Shown here: positions 21,723 to 35,600 of the stretch, in pieces
Layout: every line of letters begins with the position of its first letter
How positions within the stretch are numbered: position 1 is the stretch's first letter
NCBI RefSeq assembly: GCF_035046505.1
Contig: NC_089830.1
Span: forward strand, 19,656,561 to 19,720,560
Direction: 5' to 3'
From: Tiliqua scincoides
Lineage: Eukaryota; Chordata; Lepidosauria; Squamata; Scincidae
Length of the DNA stretch: 64,000 bases
Notes under the pieces: generated by a model
Seen by the model: the letters and a program-made list of their open reading frames with translations, nothing else
The model's database searches: none
What the model was told of the DNA's origin: nothing
Made by a program: the position numbers and the translations under genes

Positions 21723-24029
21723 GTGTTGCATCCAAATTAGTTGCCACATGGGCTTCTGTTTGTAGTTTTGTGCTTTCCCAGGCATCTTGCATTTGGAAAA
21801 AGGTCATGCAGGTGCAGTTTTGATTTGGTAGTAAGCATTTCTGCCCTCCTGAGCATCAATAACTGGTAGAGGAAACTTGGGAATACTGTAGCTGCTTGGG
21901 ATTTCATGGAACCGTTTTCGCTTTTATAACTACTGGGGATTTTCATAATTAAAAATAAATAAATAAAGCTGCTTGCGATTTTGACCGAACCTGCAAGTGG
22001 TCATCGTCGCGCCACATTTAGAACTGATAAAATTAAGTCTTTTGTTTTTGCGTCAGTTGCAAATTCGGCGACTTTGCATTGGCTTTTTGAAAACAAAGTG
22101 CAGCTTTCTGGTTAACGGGAATGTTGAAAACCGTATTCAGCAAAGTACAGTGGAAAAGCGACAAATAAAAGATGTGATCTTTTTTGAGAAGGAACTGCCT
22201 TATCTGCAGCACTGACCCACTGATTCGGAGCGAAAGGTGGGGTATAAATCAGAAGTGATATTTGGAGATTGGCTGTTGGCTCAAGTGGAGCTTGACCTGC
22301 AGTCAGTCTGATGCGTGTTTTGCCTAGAACAATCACATCAGAAGAGGAACAAAAATCTGAAGACGGAGAGGGGCTTTACTTTTACCTCCCTGAACGCTGA
22401 CAACTTTGGAAGCAGGGCAAGCCAAAGAACAAATGAGAGCATGTATGTTTGGGAAAAGAAGTGAGTCAGCCATGAGCAGGTGCCATAAAGCAAGCCACCA
22501 GCCATTTATTTAATCCCATCTGGGCTGGAGATGTTCCCTTCTTTGTGCCACCATATTAAAATGCAAAGCCAGCCCATGCGATGTGCCAAGCCACAGTGGC
22601 ATTCTTTAAACCTGCCAGCCTAAAGGCGCCACTTTGAAACCGAGCACTGGAAGGAGCCTCAATGCAGCTGTAACTCTTTGGCAGCCCGCAACAACAAGCT
22701 TGAAGTCTTCGGATGCACTCCTCGCTCCATGGGCAGCTGTGTGAGAATAATTGGTAGCCCTTTCCCCTGGGTTAATGTGGACCGTGGGATGCTAGTTTGT
22801 CAAGGTGGGCATGCAGAAAGGGGAGGGGGCGTGCTGGAGGAGGAAGCCCAGCTGACATTGTCGTCTCGTGACCCAGTTTTCCCCACCATTGCGAAGATGG
22901 TGATGACCTGGAAGGAGCCCTGAGTGCCAGACAGATCTCTCGTAGCTGTCTAGTGAAATTATCACTGCCTGGACAGATCGTGAATTATGCACTAACTAAC
23001 CTGTCTTTGTTGGCTGCTGTCCAGCATTCAAGGAAGGATTTCTTTGGCTGACGAGACTGATATAGGGGAGAGATGATCTATTGGGAACAGGGAAGACTTC
23101 GCAAGCAGCCTGGATTACAATATTGAAATTGCTGCTTCTGTTGAAACCTGACTTAGGCCTTATATTTCTGCACGGATCATTCCGTAAGCACTTCAGTGGC
23201 TTTTCCCAAGGCATGCCTAACATTTATCCAATTTCCTTGTTGACCCTGCAAGCACATGCAAATCCATGTTGGGGTATTTTCACAGTCCTTCAAATGGGTT
23301 GTCAAGCGGCAAAATTTCACTCTTTTCGTCCACAAAAACAAGGAGAAAACTTTCAAGGGGAACATGACGACTGCTTTACGCACAGCGGCAGATTATGTTC
23401 TTAAGACCTCCCCGACAGACTTCTCCCCACTCATGCTGCACCGAGATAACTGTGGACTGCAGTTGCATGGGTGCTGGCTGCCTGATTTGGAACTCGTGGG
23501 GGATGTTTATCGGGGTGGTGGATGTGCAAGTGTTTTATATAATGCCAGGGGAATCTGTTGTTTTGGGTTATGTTACTTCTCCTGTCCCCCAGCCTGCTGT
23601 TTAGACTAGGAGAGATCAGCAGAATCCGAAATCTGCTTGGTTGCTGGGTGTTGTGCCAACATTGTGACATCTGGAAAATCAACCTTGGGTGTCCCCTAAG
23701 TTGTGTTATTCCGTTATTTATGAATGCGCTCTCAATCCCATTGGTTTTTATTCTATTTACGATGCAGTTCACCGGCAGTTGACTCTTTTTCAGTGAACCA
23801 TCCCTGGGCTCTGCTACTGGAAGTAGCACATGAATTACCTTGCCTTTCTTGCCTGTCAATGTCCTTCCTTAACAGAGGGGAGAATTCTGGCAAGTCCAGC
23901 TTCTTCCATCAGAGTGCTAGAATGGTCAGGAAAGCCACATCTGACACCATTCTTCTTTCCTACTGAAGACTGCTTCAAGGCACAGAAGCCCTGCGTTTGA
24001 CAGCACATGAAGAAGGCCCCATAGCTGAA

Positions 24030-24100
24030 ACTAAGCGAAGTCTAGATCAGGTTGGTCCCCAAATGGGAGACTACTTGGGGAACTGTACGTCATGCGAAAT
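24030..24100 (+). repeat. Weak 5S-rRNA-like segment (old SINE?)
   Basis: 'aaactaagcgaagtctagat', then 'caggttggtccccaaatggg' and 'agactacttgggg', follow the order of 5S rRNA (AAGCTAAGCAGGGTC, CCTGGTTAGTACTTGGATGG, GAGACC) with many differences. Confidence 0.35.
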
Positions 24101-26736
24101 GATAATCGTGTCTTCGCCAAGGCTCAGTCTGAACTTTTGCATGCTTGTGAATCTTCTTTTCAATTTTCTGCCTTTGGAAAAATGAGTAAAGACAGCAGAA
24201 TTTTTTTTCCCCTTTTTCCATTCAAAGGTGCTGCCCCCTCTCAACTCCCCAAGCTCCAAGGGACATTTAACTTGCCACACACCCACACAGCTGCATAAAC
24301 TGCTTCCCAGTTCGTCTTGTCTGCGGCCGGCTGTGTGTTGGAAAGCTCGTTCCTTTATTGGTTTAGAAAGCATCCCCCTTTGCTCTCTGACTTCCTTCCT
24401 TGCTGTTCTTTGTTGCGAACGTTCGTTGCAAACGTTCTTTGTTGCGAACTCAGTACGTGGCCAACTGAGTAGCCCAATGCTCTCTTTTCCCTTTGAAATG
24501 CCAACTGATGTTTTTGCAATCTTAACACCTATGTGTAATTTTCCCATGCAGAAGAGGTACTTTTTTTCTCCCCTTCCTTCACCCAGGAGAGTCAAGACGT
24601 TGTTGTCAGCCACAATAGTGATCTGCAACGTTGCCACTGATTAAGACAAGGAAAGACTACCTGATCCTGTGGCTACTGAGACTCATTATAGCCCCCCCGC
24701 CATATCGTCCAGCAGTGACTAGGAACATAAACATTTCTGTAAGTGTCCCCAGTGGGATACGATGGCTCTTTGTTCTCCAAAGCCAGCGGTTAATGCAGAT
24801 GGGACTCGAACTGCACCAGACACATCAGAAAAAGCTATTTTTAAAAATCTCCTCGCTTGGGAGAAACTGCTGGAATCTGGATGCATCCAGGTTTGGTGGT
24901 CCTGCTAAATGGGGAGAAGCTAGAAGGCTCCTTACTTGCTCCTTGCCTGGGAGAGAATTGGGGGAATGAGAGGAAAACTGGGCTCATGTCTGGTCTTGCC
25001 TTCCCTGCTAAACAAGCATACAAGAGGCAGTTGTATTTACTGGGAAGGCTTTTGTTCTCTCTAGTGCGGCGCAGGGTAGGATGTGGCTTTAAACTACAGA
25101 TCAGCGCAATGAGGTTCAGCAGTGGCCCAGTTCTGTCTCTGGGGCAGAGGACTCTGGTGAGTGTCCTCCATTTGGCCCCAGGGCTGCAGACTGTCCCCTG
25201 ATGTGTCGGCAAGTCTCGGCTTGTTCAAATTGTCACGGGAAGCTGCATAACAGGCTCTCTTGTAGCTACTTGGGACCAAAATACTCAGGATATTATTACG
25301 TGTGTGGATGGCTCCAGCATGCCTTTTTTTTCTTCTTCTTTGAAAAAGCCGCAGGGGGTGGATAAGTCTTTGCCCCTGCCCTGATTTGGCCACAAGCACA
25401 GCTGCCATTTGTGATTGGGCTCCATTTTGCAGATGGAAACTTCTGGCCTGTGATTCGGGAGGACGAACAGGAAACATGCAAGGATGCTCTGGTGGACTAG
25501 CCAGCTGATTGGAGCCCCAAGAAAATGGAATTCTCTTCCTGGCAGCTCTGCAGTGCTGGTAGTGGTTTTCTTTTTTTTAAATAGGGTTATGACCCAGTTG
25601 CAGAACTCCTAAGTTCTGGAGGTAGCCCTGGACTCCATTTTGCCCCAAACCAGCCAGGCCATTTCCTTGCTGTCTTAGAATCCCCATGGGTGTTGGGCTG
25701 GCTGGCTGGGTTTGTGTGTGTGTGATGACTACACAGAGAAATGCTAGAATACGGACCGCTCCGTCACATTTGATCACATGGTGTTTGGAACCATAGAATG
25801 TTCTCGGAGCAAGGGTTGGGGGGGATTCATGATGTTTTTTTGTTGCTCCATGGTACAGCAGGGTTGGTGAATGGGGTGCTTTCATAAGAAAAACAAAAAC
25901 TGTTGCCTCAGCAACTGCATGCAGGGATAAAAAAACAAAAAAAAGCACCATGGAAATTTCCTTCCCATCAGCACACAGGAGCAAAGGCTACTGTTGCCGC
26001 AACAGATTTTTCTCTCAACCAAAGCAAGGGTGGAAATCCCAGAAGAGTCTCAGAAGATGCAGCAGCTCAACTGCTCCGCAACAGCCACCAAGCCTGGATT
26101 CTGCAGTGTTTTGTCACCTGTTGAATGGCCAGTAGCACACAGCCAGTCCCAACAACTGAAAAGTGGCCTGGGCTGGAATAACCAGCACACTAAAACACAG
26201 CAAAGTCATACCTATGGAGGGCAGCCCGCTCCCACAACGCTCCAATCTTTTACGTAATTTTCATCGCCGAGAGCAGGACTGCAATTTTCCATGGTCCATC
26301 AGACCAACATCCTGCTTGTTCTCAGTGGACAACCAAACCTCTTTCCTTGGCCAGTGAATGTGGCCAGTCCTCATAAGACTTTTGTCCATCGACATGTCTT
26401 ACGGCAGCAAATTTCAGAAGGAAATTAATGTTGAAGAGTTTTTGTCCTTAATCTGTCTGTTTTATTGGACAACCTCCTCCCCCTCCCCCGTCATGTTCTT
26501 GTGTGATGAGAGAGGAAAGAACACCCCTCTTTATTGGCTTTCTCTACATAATGCATAATTTCATAAAGCTCACTCATGTTCCATTCTCCCCCTCCCCTCC
26601 CCGGCATGGCCAAATTCTCAGCTGTGGGGCAATGGGAAGGCCTAGGAGCCTGTCCAGCAAATTGACAGTGTCCGTGGAATAGATCTTAGATGTGGCTTTC
26701 GCATGACATGATTTTATTCTACATTATTTCTATTAC

Positions 26737-27516
26737 TCTTTCTCTCTTCTCACTCTTTCTCTCCATACCGAGCTAAACAAACGCATCGGTAAAGCAGCTA
26801 CCACGTTTTCCAGACTCACAAAGAGAGTCTGGTCCAACAAGAAGCTGAAGGAACTTACCAAGATCCAGGTCTACAGAGCTTGTGTCCTGAGTACACTTCT
26901 GTACTGCAGCGAGTCATGGACTCTTCGCTCACAACAGGAGAGGAAATTGAACGCTTTCCACATGCGCTGCCTCCGATGCATCCTCGGCATCACCTGGCAG
27001 GACAAAGTTCCAAACAACACAGTCCTGGAACGTGCTGGAATCCCTAGCATGTATGCATTGCTGAAACAGAGACGCCTGCGTTGGCTCGGTCATGTCGTGA
27101 GAATGGATGATGGCCGGATCCCAGAGGATCTCCTCTATGGAGAACTCGTGCAAGGAAAGCGCCTTACAGGTAGACCACAGCTGCGATACAAGGACATCTG
27201 CAAGAGGGATCTGAAGGCCTTAGGAGTGGACCTCAACAGGTGGGAAACCCTGGCCTCTGAGCGGCCCGCTTGGAGGCAGGCTGTGCAGCATGGCCTTTCC
27301 CAGTTTGAAGAGACACTTGGCCAACAGTCTGAGGCTAAGAGGCAAAGAAGGAAGGCCCATAGCCAGGGAGGCAGACCAGGGACAGACTGCACTTGCTCCC
27401 AGTGTGGAAGGGATTGTCACTCCCGAATTGGCCTTTTCAGCCACACTAGACGCTGTGCCAGAACCACCATCCAGAGCGCGATACCATAGTCTTCCGAGAC
27501 TGAAGGTTGCCAACTT
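26737..27516 (+). mobile_element. Zinc-finger-tailed non-LTR LINE, 5'-truncated, copy 2
   Basis: The plus strand encodes [59 protein letters not shown] and [20 protein letters not shown] in one frame (26947-27489), closer to intact than copy 1. It is flanked by an imperfect duplication of about 25 bp (gattttattctacattat, then tctattac) near 26709 and 27517. The 3' tail is gataccatagtcttccgaga then ctgaaggttgccaac. Confidence 0.85.
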
Positions 27517-28004
27517 AGATTTTATTCTACATTATGTCTATTACAGTATGAGGTCTCCAGGAATCTCCCATCCAGGCTGGCCAGACACAGCCTTGCTTGG
27601 CTTCAGCAAGGTGATTGCGCCATGTGCCTCAAGATCTTGCCTCGGGATAGGGATGACCCCCCCCCCTGCATTTCCTCTCACTTCCCTAAACCCTAAACAA
27701 AATGTCTTGCCACAGCTCTGCCTGAATGCATGTTCAGGGAGCCTGTGGCTTGCGTTGGACTGTTACGAGCCTCAGAAGATGATTCCTCATTACTCTCGTG
27801 TGTCCTTTAATTTAGTCTTCCTGAGTTATGTACTGGTTGAAGTTTAGTCACCAGAGCCATGGAGTACAAGCATTTTTGTTGCGCCTTGTGCCAGTGTTCT
27901 GTCTTATAATTTGGCATAAGGATAGCAATTAACAATGTCGACAGCCAGGATGGTATAGCGTTAAGTAGGCTGGATATAGTCCTCAGTTCAGATCCTCACT
28001 TTGG

Positions 28005-28100
28005 CTGCAATACAGTACTATGCATACTTTCCTGGGAATAACCCCCATTGAATACAGTGGGGCTTGCTTCTGAGTAGACATGCTTAGGATTGCACTGTTA
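28005..28100. repeat. Palindromic short repeat
   Basis: 'actttcctgggaataacccc', then cattgaatacagtggggctt and 'gagtagacatgcttaggatt'; same family as the 15.9-17.0 kb cluster. Confidence 0.55.
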
Positions 28101-28379
28101 ACAAGGTTCAGCACATGGCTTTGGACCAATAATTCATTCTTGGCTGATACTGTCGTACAGGATTGCTGTCCAAGAGTGGTGAACGGGCTCAAACTCCTTG
28201 AAGGAAGTGCGTGCTAAAAATGTGGAGAAGCAACCAGTGTGAATTCGAAGGTGTCCGTTCAGTGGAGGACTCACTAGCTGGCCTTACACAAGCTGATATC
28301 TGTCAGCCTCAGCTTGTCTGTAATGGGGGAATCGTCTTGCCAGACTACTTTGGAAACCTTTTGTGATGACTGCTTAGAT

Positions 28380-28833
28380 CAGGGGTGTCCAAACATTTTG
28401 GCAGGAGGGCCACATCATCTCTCTGACATTGTGCCGGTGGCCAAGAAAAACAGAATTAATTTACAATTTAAAATTTGAATAAATTAACATAAATGAATAT
28501 ATTAGATATGGAACTTATATGAATGAATGAAGGTCTTCCAGTAGCTCAAGGCCTATAAAAGGCCTTGCACAAAACAAGACCAGCCTTTCCTTTGCTGCCA
28601 CTGCTGCATCACAGACGTGAAACAGCAAGTAGTGGAGGGAGCCCTTGTCCCACAGCTCAGGTGAGAAGTCGAACAGTCGTCCTCTTGCTGACAGCAGTTG
28701 CGTTGGGCCAGTACAGGCTCCAAAAAGTCTCTGGAGGGCAGACACTCATTGGAGACTGGGGGCTCCCTGAGGGCCTGATTGAGAGCCCCTGAGGGCCACA
28801 AGTGGCCCCCGGGCCGGGGTTTGGGCACCCCTG
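28380..28833. mobile_element. hAT-type non-autonomous element, family A, copy 3
   Basis: Flanks GCTTAGAT/CCTTAGAT (28372-28379, 28834-28841); ends CAGGGGTGTCCAAAC and GTTTGGGCACCCCTG; same orientation as copy 1. Confidence 0.88.
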
Positions 28834-28841
28834 CCTTAGAT

Positions 28842-29681
28842 AATGAAGATACTTTTGAACACTTAGTGGGAGGAAATGATCTGATTTTTTTTTTTAACTA
28901 AAGTTTTGATCAAGGTGTTATTCTTTACAGGGCATGAAGGTTGGTGAGATTTAGCATTGAGGATGGTTTGAAGGAAACCAGCAAGCAGAGCAACTTGAGT
29001 AGAAAATGTTTTTCTTTTTCTTTTGTTAAGTGTGTTCCTTCTTCACGCCTTCCTCCCTGCTTGCCTTCAGCTAAGTCATCAGTAGAACTATGAAAACAGA
29101 AGGGGAAAAAATGAAAGGGAGAGACAGGGGCAACCTCTTACAGACTCTATGCAAAATAAATAAACCTGCTAAAATTCATCTCCTGGAATCCTTTTGTTCA
29201 GAGCACAAGCGTTGGGTAATCTTCCAGCGGCCCATGGAGAAAGCAGTTTGAGACCCCTTCCCCAGCACTGTGATAGCGGCCGGGCAAAACAGATCACCTT
29301 GGTGTTGAGCGATGGATTCCAAGTACGAGAGCTGGTGTGTATCTTTGTCAGGGAAGTATGGGGGAAAGACTGTCCCATGCTTAGGGGATTAACAGGTGGG
29401 GACATCTAGGGAGAGGCAAGCACAGATAGCACGTGGAATTCTCTGTAAGCACAAGTCATTGCTTTTTGCCAGATCAGACCGTTGTACCAGGTAGTCCAAC
29501 ATTGTCTGCACTGAATGGTGTTTCAGACATGGTCTTCCTACCCCAGCCTGGGACTTTCTGCATGTAAAATATTTGCTGTGCCACTGGCCTATGGCCCCTT
29601 TCCAGGGTATGCCTTAATTTGTCTCTGTATAAGGTCATGTATTAGGGCCCTTGCTAACTATGATTGCTTGCTTGCCCACAG
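28842..29681. other. Intron sequence before the first recognised PROSER3 exon
   Basis: No repeat or exon that I can support. The tract before 29682 is an ordinary acceptor (ttgcttgcttgcccacag). Confidence 0.4.
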
Positions 29682-32600
29682 TTTGGCTGTATTCTCCACC
29701 CAGGGAAGCCCCTTCTTAAAGGCAGCCAACTCCCGGAGTCATTACCACCCTTCCCATGCCCAGCTACTAAGCCCGGAGCAGCGACACATGGTGAGATATT
29801 GAAGGTGCCATGGGCAAAGGAGGCTGTGGGGTTACTGGGAAGGGGGCAAATATGTTGGAAGTGTCAAGCTGATTTTGTTTTTTTGAATCGCCTGGATCCC
29901 TGATGAGCTAGCCTTGTGAGACCAGGCAGAGAGAACACCCTGGTGGCATTGGGCCAGCGTTGTTTTGTCTGTCTCAGCCCAGCCTACCTAATATGGTGGT
30001 TTTGTGGACAAAAGGAGCAGACACTTCACAGATGCTGTGTGTGAATTCCTTGGAGGAACAGAAGGATAAAAAAAATGTAATAACCGCTGGCTGGAGTCAT
30101 TGGAACTATAGGAATAGACAGTTGTGTTGTGGTTGGGTTGAAAGGTTCTTGAGATACGGTGCTGTATCCCCACCCTGAGCTCTTCTTTCTATTTGGACCA
30201 CCCCCCAGGTTCTGAGCCCATCTCGTCTACAAGCCAGAACCCTCCCTGTGCCTTCCAAGAAGACAGAAACATTGAGCCCCCCATGCCTGGGTTTCCTGCC
30301 CGACTCCAGTGACCAAGGAGTCCAGGCTCCTAACTCAGACTCCACAAGCCCCTTCAGTGAATCGTGGCCCTCAACTGAACGCAGCTCTTCCTCCCTGACC
30401 CCCAAGGGAGGAAATGCAGTTCCCACTTCACAGGTCTCGGAGACCAAGGCACCGGCCTCTCCAAAGCTCCAGGAGTCTGCCTCAGGAAGGGAATCTGTTA
30501 TTGCAAGGTATGTCCCTTCGGGCAGGGAAGGTGGGGGCAGAGCAATGAGGCATTTCCCTGGGCTCCATGTGCTTAAGGCCATCTAGGGAATTCACGGCAG
30601 AGATGAGATTCAAACCAGCAATTCCTTGATTTTTAACTTGGGTTCTTAGCAGCTCTGCTCCACCAGCCTCCACATTCATGGTCTCTTGGCTTCCTGGGCC
30701 ACTGTTCTCATTGACTAGTTTGCACCCGATTGCTTGGTCTTTAGGCTTGGGGTGATCCCTGCATGCACAGTGAGGCCGCCGTTCATCTAGATGACATGGC
30801 ATCTCCTTTCCTTTGGCAGGTATATTGAGCGGTTCCGTTATGGGCAGCCCACAAACCGTCAAGAGCGCTGGGCATCCAGTGGTCATTTCCCTACATTATG
30901 GTGGCTTGACCGCTCATTTTCCCCTGAAGGCAACCTCTCCGAAAAGGAGTCACGGCTTTCTTCAGGTACTTACCTGGGACAGAAAGGATGGGGGCATTGG
31001 TGGACCATTGGGACAGGTCATCCAGTGGATCCTGACTTTTGTAGCAACAATAGCTGATAGCAGCAGCTATATGTAGGAAGAGTTTTGTGTAAAGAAGTTT
31101 GCAGGCTTGGGCAAGAAATGGGCTGTTGTTGTCAAGTACATCCTATGGATTCCAAGTTGTAACAGGATGTGGAACCTTGTGGTGGGTGGTGCACAAAAAC
31201 CCTTATCCTGAAGTTCTTCACCTTTCCCACATGCTACCTTCCACCATGTTCTGCGGGGACATTCTTACAGTAGCCCCTCTTACAGTAGCAGGGATGGTGG
31301 AGTTGCTTCTTGAATGAGGTTGTCTCCTTTCAGACAGTGGCAAGAGTGAAACCAGACCATCACCTCTCAGTTCTGCACCGGACCAGTCTCCCTCGGTGAG
31401 TAAGGCAGCACTCCCTAGGAGACTGATGGCTTGCCCCAATTTCCACAAGGCCTCCCATGGAGTGTCCCAGTGTAGCTTTTTTTCAGGGAGTCTGTAACAT
31501 GATCTTGCTGGATCACCTCATCTCCTCTTTCTAGTGTACTAGAAAACTTGCTGCCAGAAGAGTGAGATGTGTTGGACTTGGACCAGGGAGGTATGCATTC
31601 AGATCGTAAACCATGAAGCTCACTGGTTTCTGAGCCTACCTCATAAGCTTGCTGTGAGGATGAGTGACAGTACCCTTTGTGCACTGCTCTGAGTGACTTG
31701 CAGAAAAAGCAAGATACAGATAAATAGAAAAATCACCTGTGTACCTGACACTTGTCCCACTTGGTGGGCTTGCTCAGTTCCAGGCACAGAAAATGTGGGA
31801 CCCATGGATGGATCTCAGTGCTGTACATACCCACCAGTTCCCCACAAGTTGCGCTTCACCCTCATTCCATCCTATTGCCAGAATCTTGACACTCTCCCCT
31901 TCCAGAATAGGCCGTTCTTGACCTCTTCTGTTTTGTAAAATCTCATGCAGGGAGAATCCCATGAGACTTCCAACTGGATACTGGATACTGCGAACCTGCA
32001 GGAACGTGCAGCTAGGCTTTTGCACAGGAGGTACTGACCTTATTTATTGCTGAGCTGCCTGCTCCAATTTGCTTGACCCCCATCTGGCTTTATGACCTGG
32101 CCTGTTTTTTCCCCCAGTTTATTCTCTTCTCCACTCACCACTTTTTCCTAATAAGCTGATGATCTTACTTAGCATTCGTGTGGCATATTTTGAGTGGAGA
32201 GAACTTGACATGTGTGGATGCAATCCTTACAACCGCCTTTTAAGATAAGCAAGCATGTTTATCCTCCATGTTGCAGCTGAGACTGAGAAGGAGCTACCTA
32301 ATGCGTTAGAGCAGTGGTTCTCACACATTTAGCACCGGGACTCACTTTTTATCTGTCAGAAACTGTGAGGACCCACCGGAAGTGATGTCATAGCCGGAAG
32401 TGACATCATCAAGAAGGAAAATTTTTAACAATTCTAGACTGCAATCCTGCAATCCCACACTTATCCAGGAGTAAGTTCCATTTACTATCGTTGTTAAAAG
32501 CATATACATAAGTAGCCTGTTAAAAGTATAGAGCTGTAACATTTCCCCAGATGCAGTCACATACCATGGTAGCATCAAGTCTACTATATTAAAAATAAAA

Positions 32601-35600
32601 TATTGAAATGAATGGGGGCCCACCTGAAATTGGCTCGCAACCCAACTAGTGGGTCCCGACCCACAGTTTGAGAAACACTGAGTTAGAGGCAGTGACAAGA
32701 TTCACACCAGGTAAGGTCTGCTTTGCAGCTCAGCCCTTGAGCGGCGATGCTGCACCAATGCTGGGCTGCCTTCCTCAAATAGGCTGCCTTTCCCCAATGT
32801 GTCTTTTTGCATCCAGTGCATCTCCTTCGAGCAACACCAAGCACATAAGCTCAGAGGGGCTGAGTTTCACCTCCACTGTCACAAATGCTGAAATGGATAC
32901 CACGGGGAGTGCCCCACAGCACCTGACGTGGCACCAGCGCAAAGGTAAGATCTGGGCTTCTCCTTTCAAGGGCGTGCCAGCGCTGTTGTAGACCCTGGAC
33001 AAGTGCAGACGTACAAAGTGATGGAAAGCAGAAAAGCACATGTTGTCAGGTGGGATTTCTGACTGAGAGGTTCTGGGTGTCCCAGAGGGGCATGGGAGAT
33101 CTGATCTAGCTCTTTTTGGGAAACAAAAGCTGCCCTAGAGCAGTGTTCATATGTAGGACTTGGGGATTGCCCCCACTAAAGTACAGAGTTTGATAATGAG
33201 CTCCAAATGGAGTGTTTTGAGAATTTCAGCCTTCTTTTAGAAGCAAAATATAGATTGTTTAACCCATCAGATTTCAAGCTAGTCTTGAGAAATGTCTAGA
33301 GCCTAGACCAGTGCTTCCCTACCTTGGGGTCACAGCTCCCCAGGTATGGCATTTGAATAATCCTTTTCCCTTAAGGGGGTTGACTATCGATGGAGACTAT
33401 CAACGGTTCATTTCTGGGTTTTCCCCATCGCTGCCAACTACGAGGAGGTAAGAAGGGGGGTTTTATGGGACTTCTTAACCTGGGTTCTTCCAGGTATTCA
33501 GCAACGGCAGGAAGAACCCGGAAGTGACAAGTGGCATCACCTACAGATCGTCCATCTGGTCACAATCCTATCTTAAAGGGACAGGAGGTAGGGAACCACT
33601 GGTCTCTGGACAATACCTGCTGGAGTATCAAAAAAAGAGTGGGAGAGGCACAGTATTTTCAGGAATGGAATAAATGGAGTGGAAAAAAATGCATGATTTT
33701 TTTTGCAAAAAAAAAAAAAAAAAAGGAAGTGTGCATGGTTTAATTTATACAGGTTACAAAATCCAAATCCTTATGCAATAAAATTTGAGGTGTCTTGATG
33801 CCAGGTTTCATTACTACCTGTGCATGTTCAGTTCTCATTGCCTCGTGTATATGAACACACCTGTCCGTCTCTGCAGATAGCCTGGGCGCTGTCCCTGATC
33901 GCATTGCTCAGACAGGCTCTTCTCTGAAACCAGAGGATGACATTTTGTTCCAGTGGCGCTTGAGGCGGAAGATGGAGGAAGCGAGCAAAGCTGCCGCTGT
34001 GCTTCCTCCTGCGTCTTGGAGGAATCAATTCACGCTACCAACCTGTGCTCTCAACATGGTAGGAGTTTGAGATGAATGAATATGGTTTAGAACTGGATGT
34101 GGGGGTTATGGAGCCAGAGAGCAATGGAGAGATCAGTCATAGTGCTTAGTGCTGGATTTAGACTAGGAAGATCCAGCTGTAAATTGCCACTCAGCTACAT
34201 CTGTTCACAGAAGTCCTTGTCTCTGTGGGTGTGGATAAATGTACCTAAATGTGCCTCTTTAACAGCAGCTGCAGTAGTATTTTCTCCCTAGGGTTGGTTC
34301 TGGCTTCACAGTACTTCTGAAAGGTGTACTCCATCCTTACTTTACCCTTACTTAGCTCCTCCACCCTTCAGTCTTACTTCTTCCCCATGCTTCAGGTAGA
34401 CTGCAGACTTGTTGTCTTTTCATTATTTAAAAGCACTACTTGTATGTTTTTAAAAGAAACAAATGTTCGTTCATCACTGTGTTTAAAAAAAAAAAGGTAA
34501 TCAATCACTGAAAAACTGCCTGGGGGGGGGAAGCAGAAGGTTGTGGAGTTCGACGGTACGGGCGCTAGTCAGTCCGTGCTGTACACAGTGCTGCAGACTA
34601 GCAGGTTTTACCCTGAGCTTGATCCTAGAGCAGTATTTTTCAAGCAGTGATACGGGTACCACTGGTGGTACTTGAGGTGCTATCTGGTGGTGCACGTGGG
34701 ACCCCTGGACAAACTGCCACCTGGCAGTGAGACCCGTGACGTGGCAACTATCAGCCTTAGGAGGCTTGGCTCAACGGGCAGAACTCAGAAGTGTGCTTTT
34801 TGCATGCTTGAAAAAGTCCTCCCATCCATCCTGAGCCTTTTACTGGTGTTCGTTGCATCACATCTGGTCTCCCAACCTGGAAGTAATTGGCGATGACCAG
34901 TGACCAGTTACTTCCAGTGGTACTTCCAATTGGTGGACCATGTGGAGTGGTACAGTGGGGGGCAAATGTTGAGAAACACTGTCCTAGAGGATTTAGATAT
35001 TTTTGGAAAGCATATGCTGAGCCCACTTTCAGAGTGTAGCTGTGATTATTTTGATGCACTTGCGTACCTGTATGTGCACCTGTCTTAGGCTAGTTGCATT
35101 TTGGCTGTGATCCAAACAGTAGCAGTGACTCCTCTATGACTCAACCCGCTGTCTTTTTAATAAAGAGGGTACATGTTGTAAGGTGGGTCTTGTATGAGCA
35201 CCTCCTCCTTGTATCGTGTTGGTAAGTTGAGCTGGGGCAGTCTGAACCCTTCAGCATGGTATGTTTGTTCTCTGCAGGTGGAAGGAGCAACTCTGAAGTT
35301 GCCAGAGGCCACCACTTGGGGGAGCAATGGTAGAACATTGCTAGTGACTGGGGCAGATGTGAAATCAACCCATGGTGAGCATTGGGGGAGCAATGATAGA
35401 ACGTCGCCGGCATCCGGGGCAGATGTGAAATCCACCCACGGTGAACATCCCTGCTGCTGCACAGACTCCATGAGAACTGCACCAAGCTCCAGGCAGCCCA
35501 CAGAAACCACTCGCTTCACTACCAGGAACGGGATGGTTGAAAGTCCTGAACCAAACAGGGAACGGAGAGTTGAGGAACCAACTCCACAAGGGAGTCTTGT

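Larger units (their letters stand above)
20345..26700. other. Mostly unique DNA without a recognised gene
   Basis: Apart from the miniature element at 21507-21722 and a weak 5S-like segment near 24030-24100, I find no repeat or exon with homology I can name. Several open frames of 60-190 codons overlap on both strands without splice or homology support. It may be PROSER3 intron 1. Confidence 0.4.

Noticed and set aside
24408-24452. gttgcgaacgttcgttgcaa-type repeated words as a regulatory site
   Set aside because: A short local repeat without a recognised factor motif or a nearby gene start.
12200-29681. HSPB6 expected from the mammalian gene order
   Set aside because: No frame on either strand gives an alpha-crystallin domain; recorded as not seen rather than as lost.
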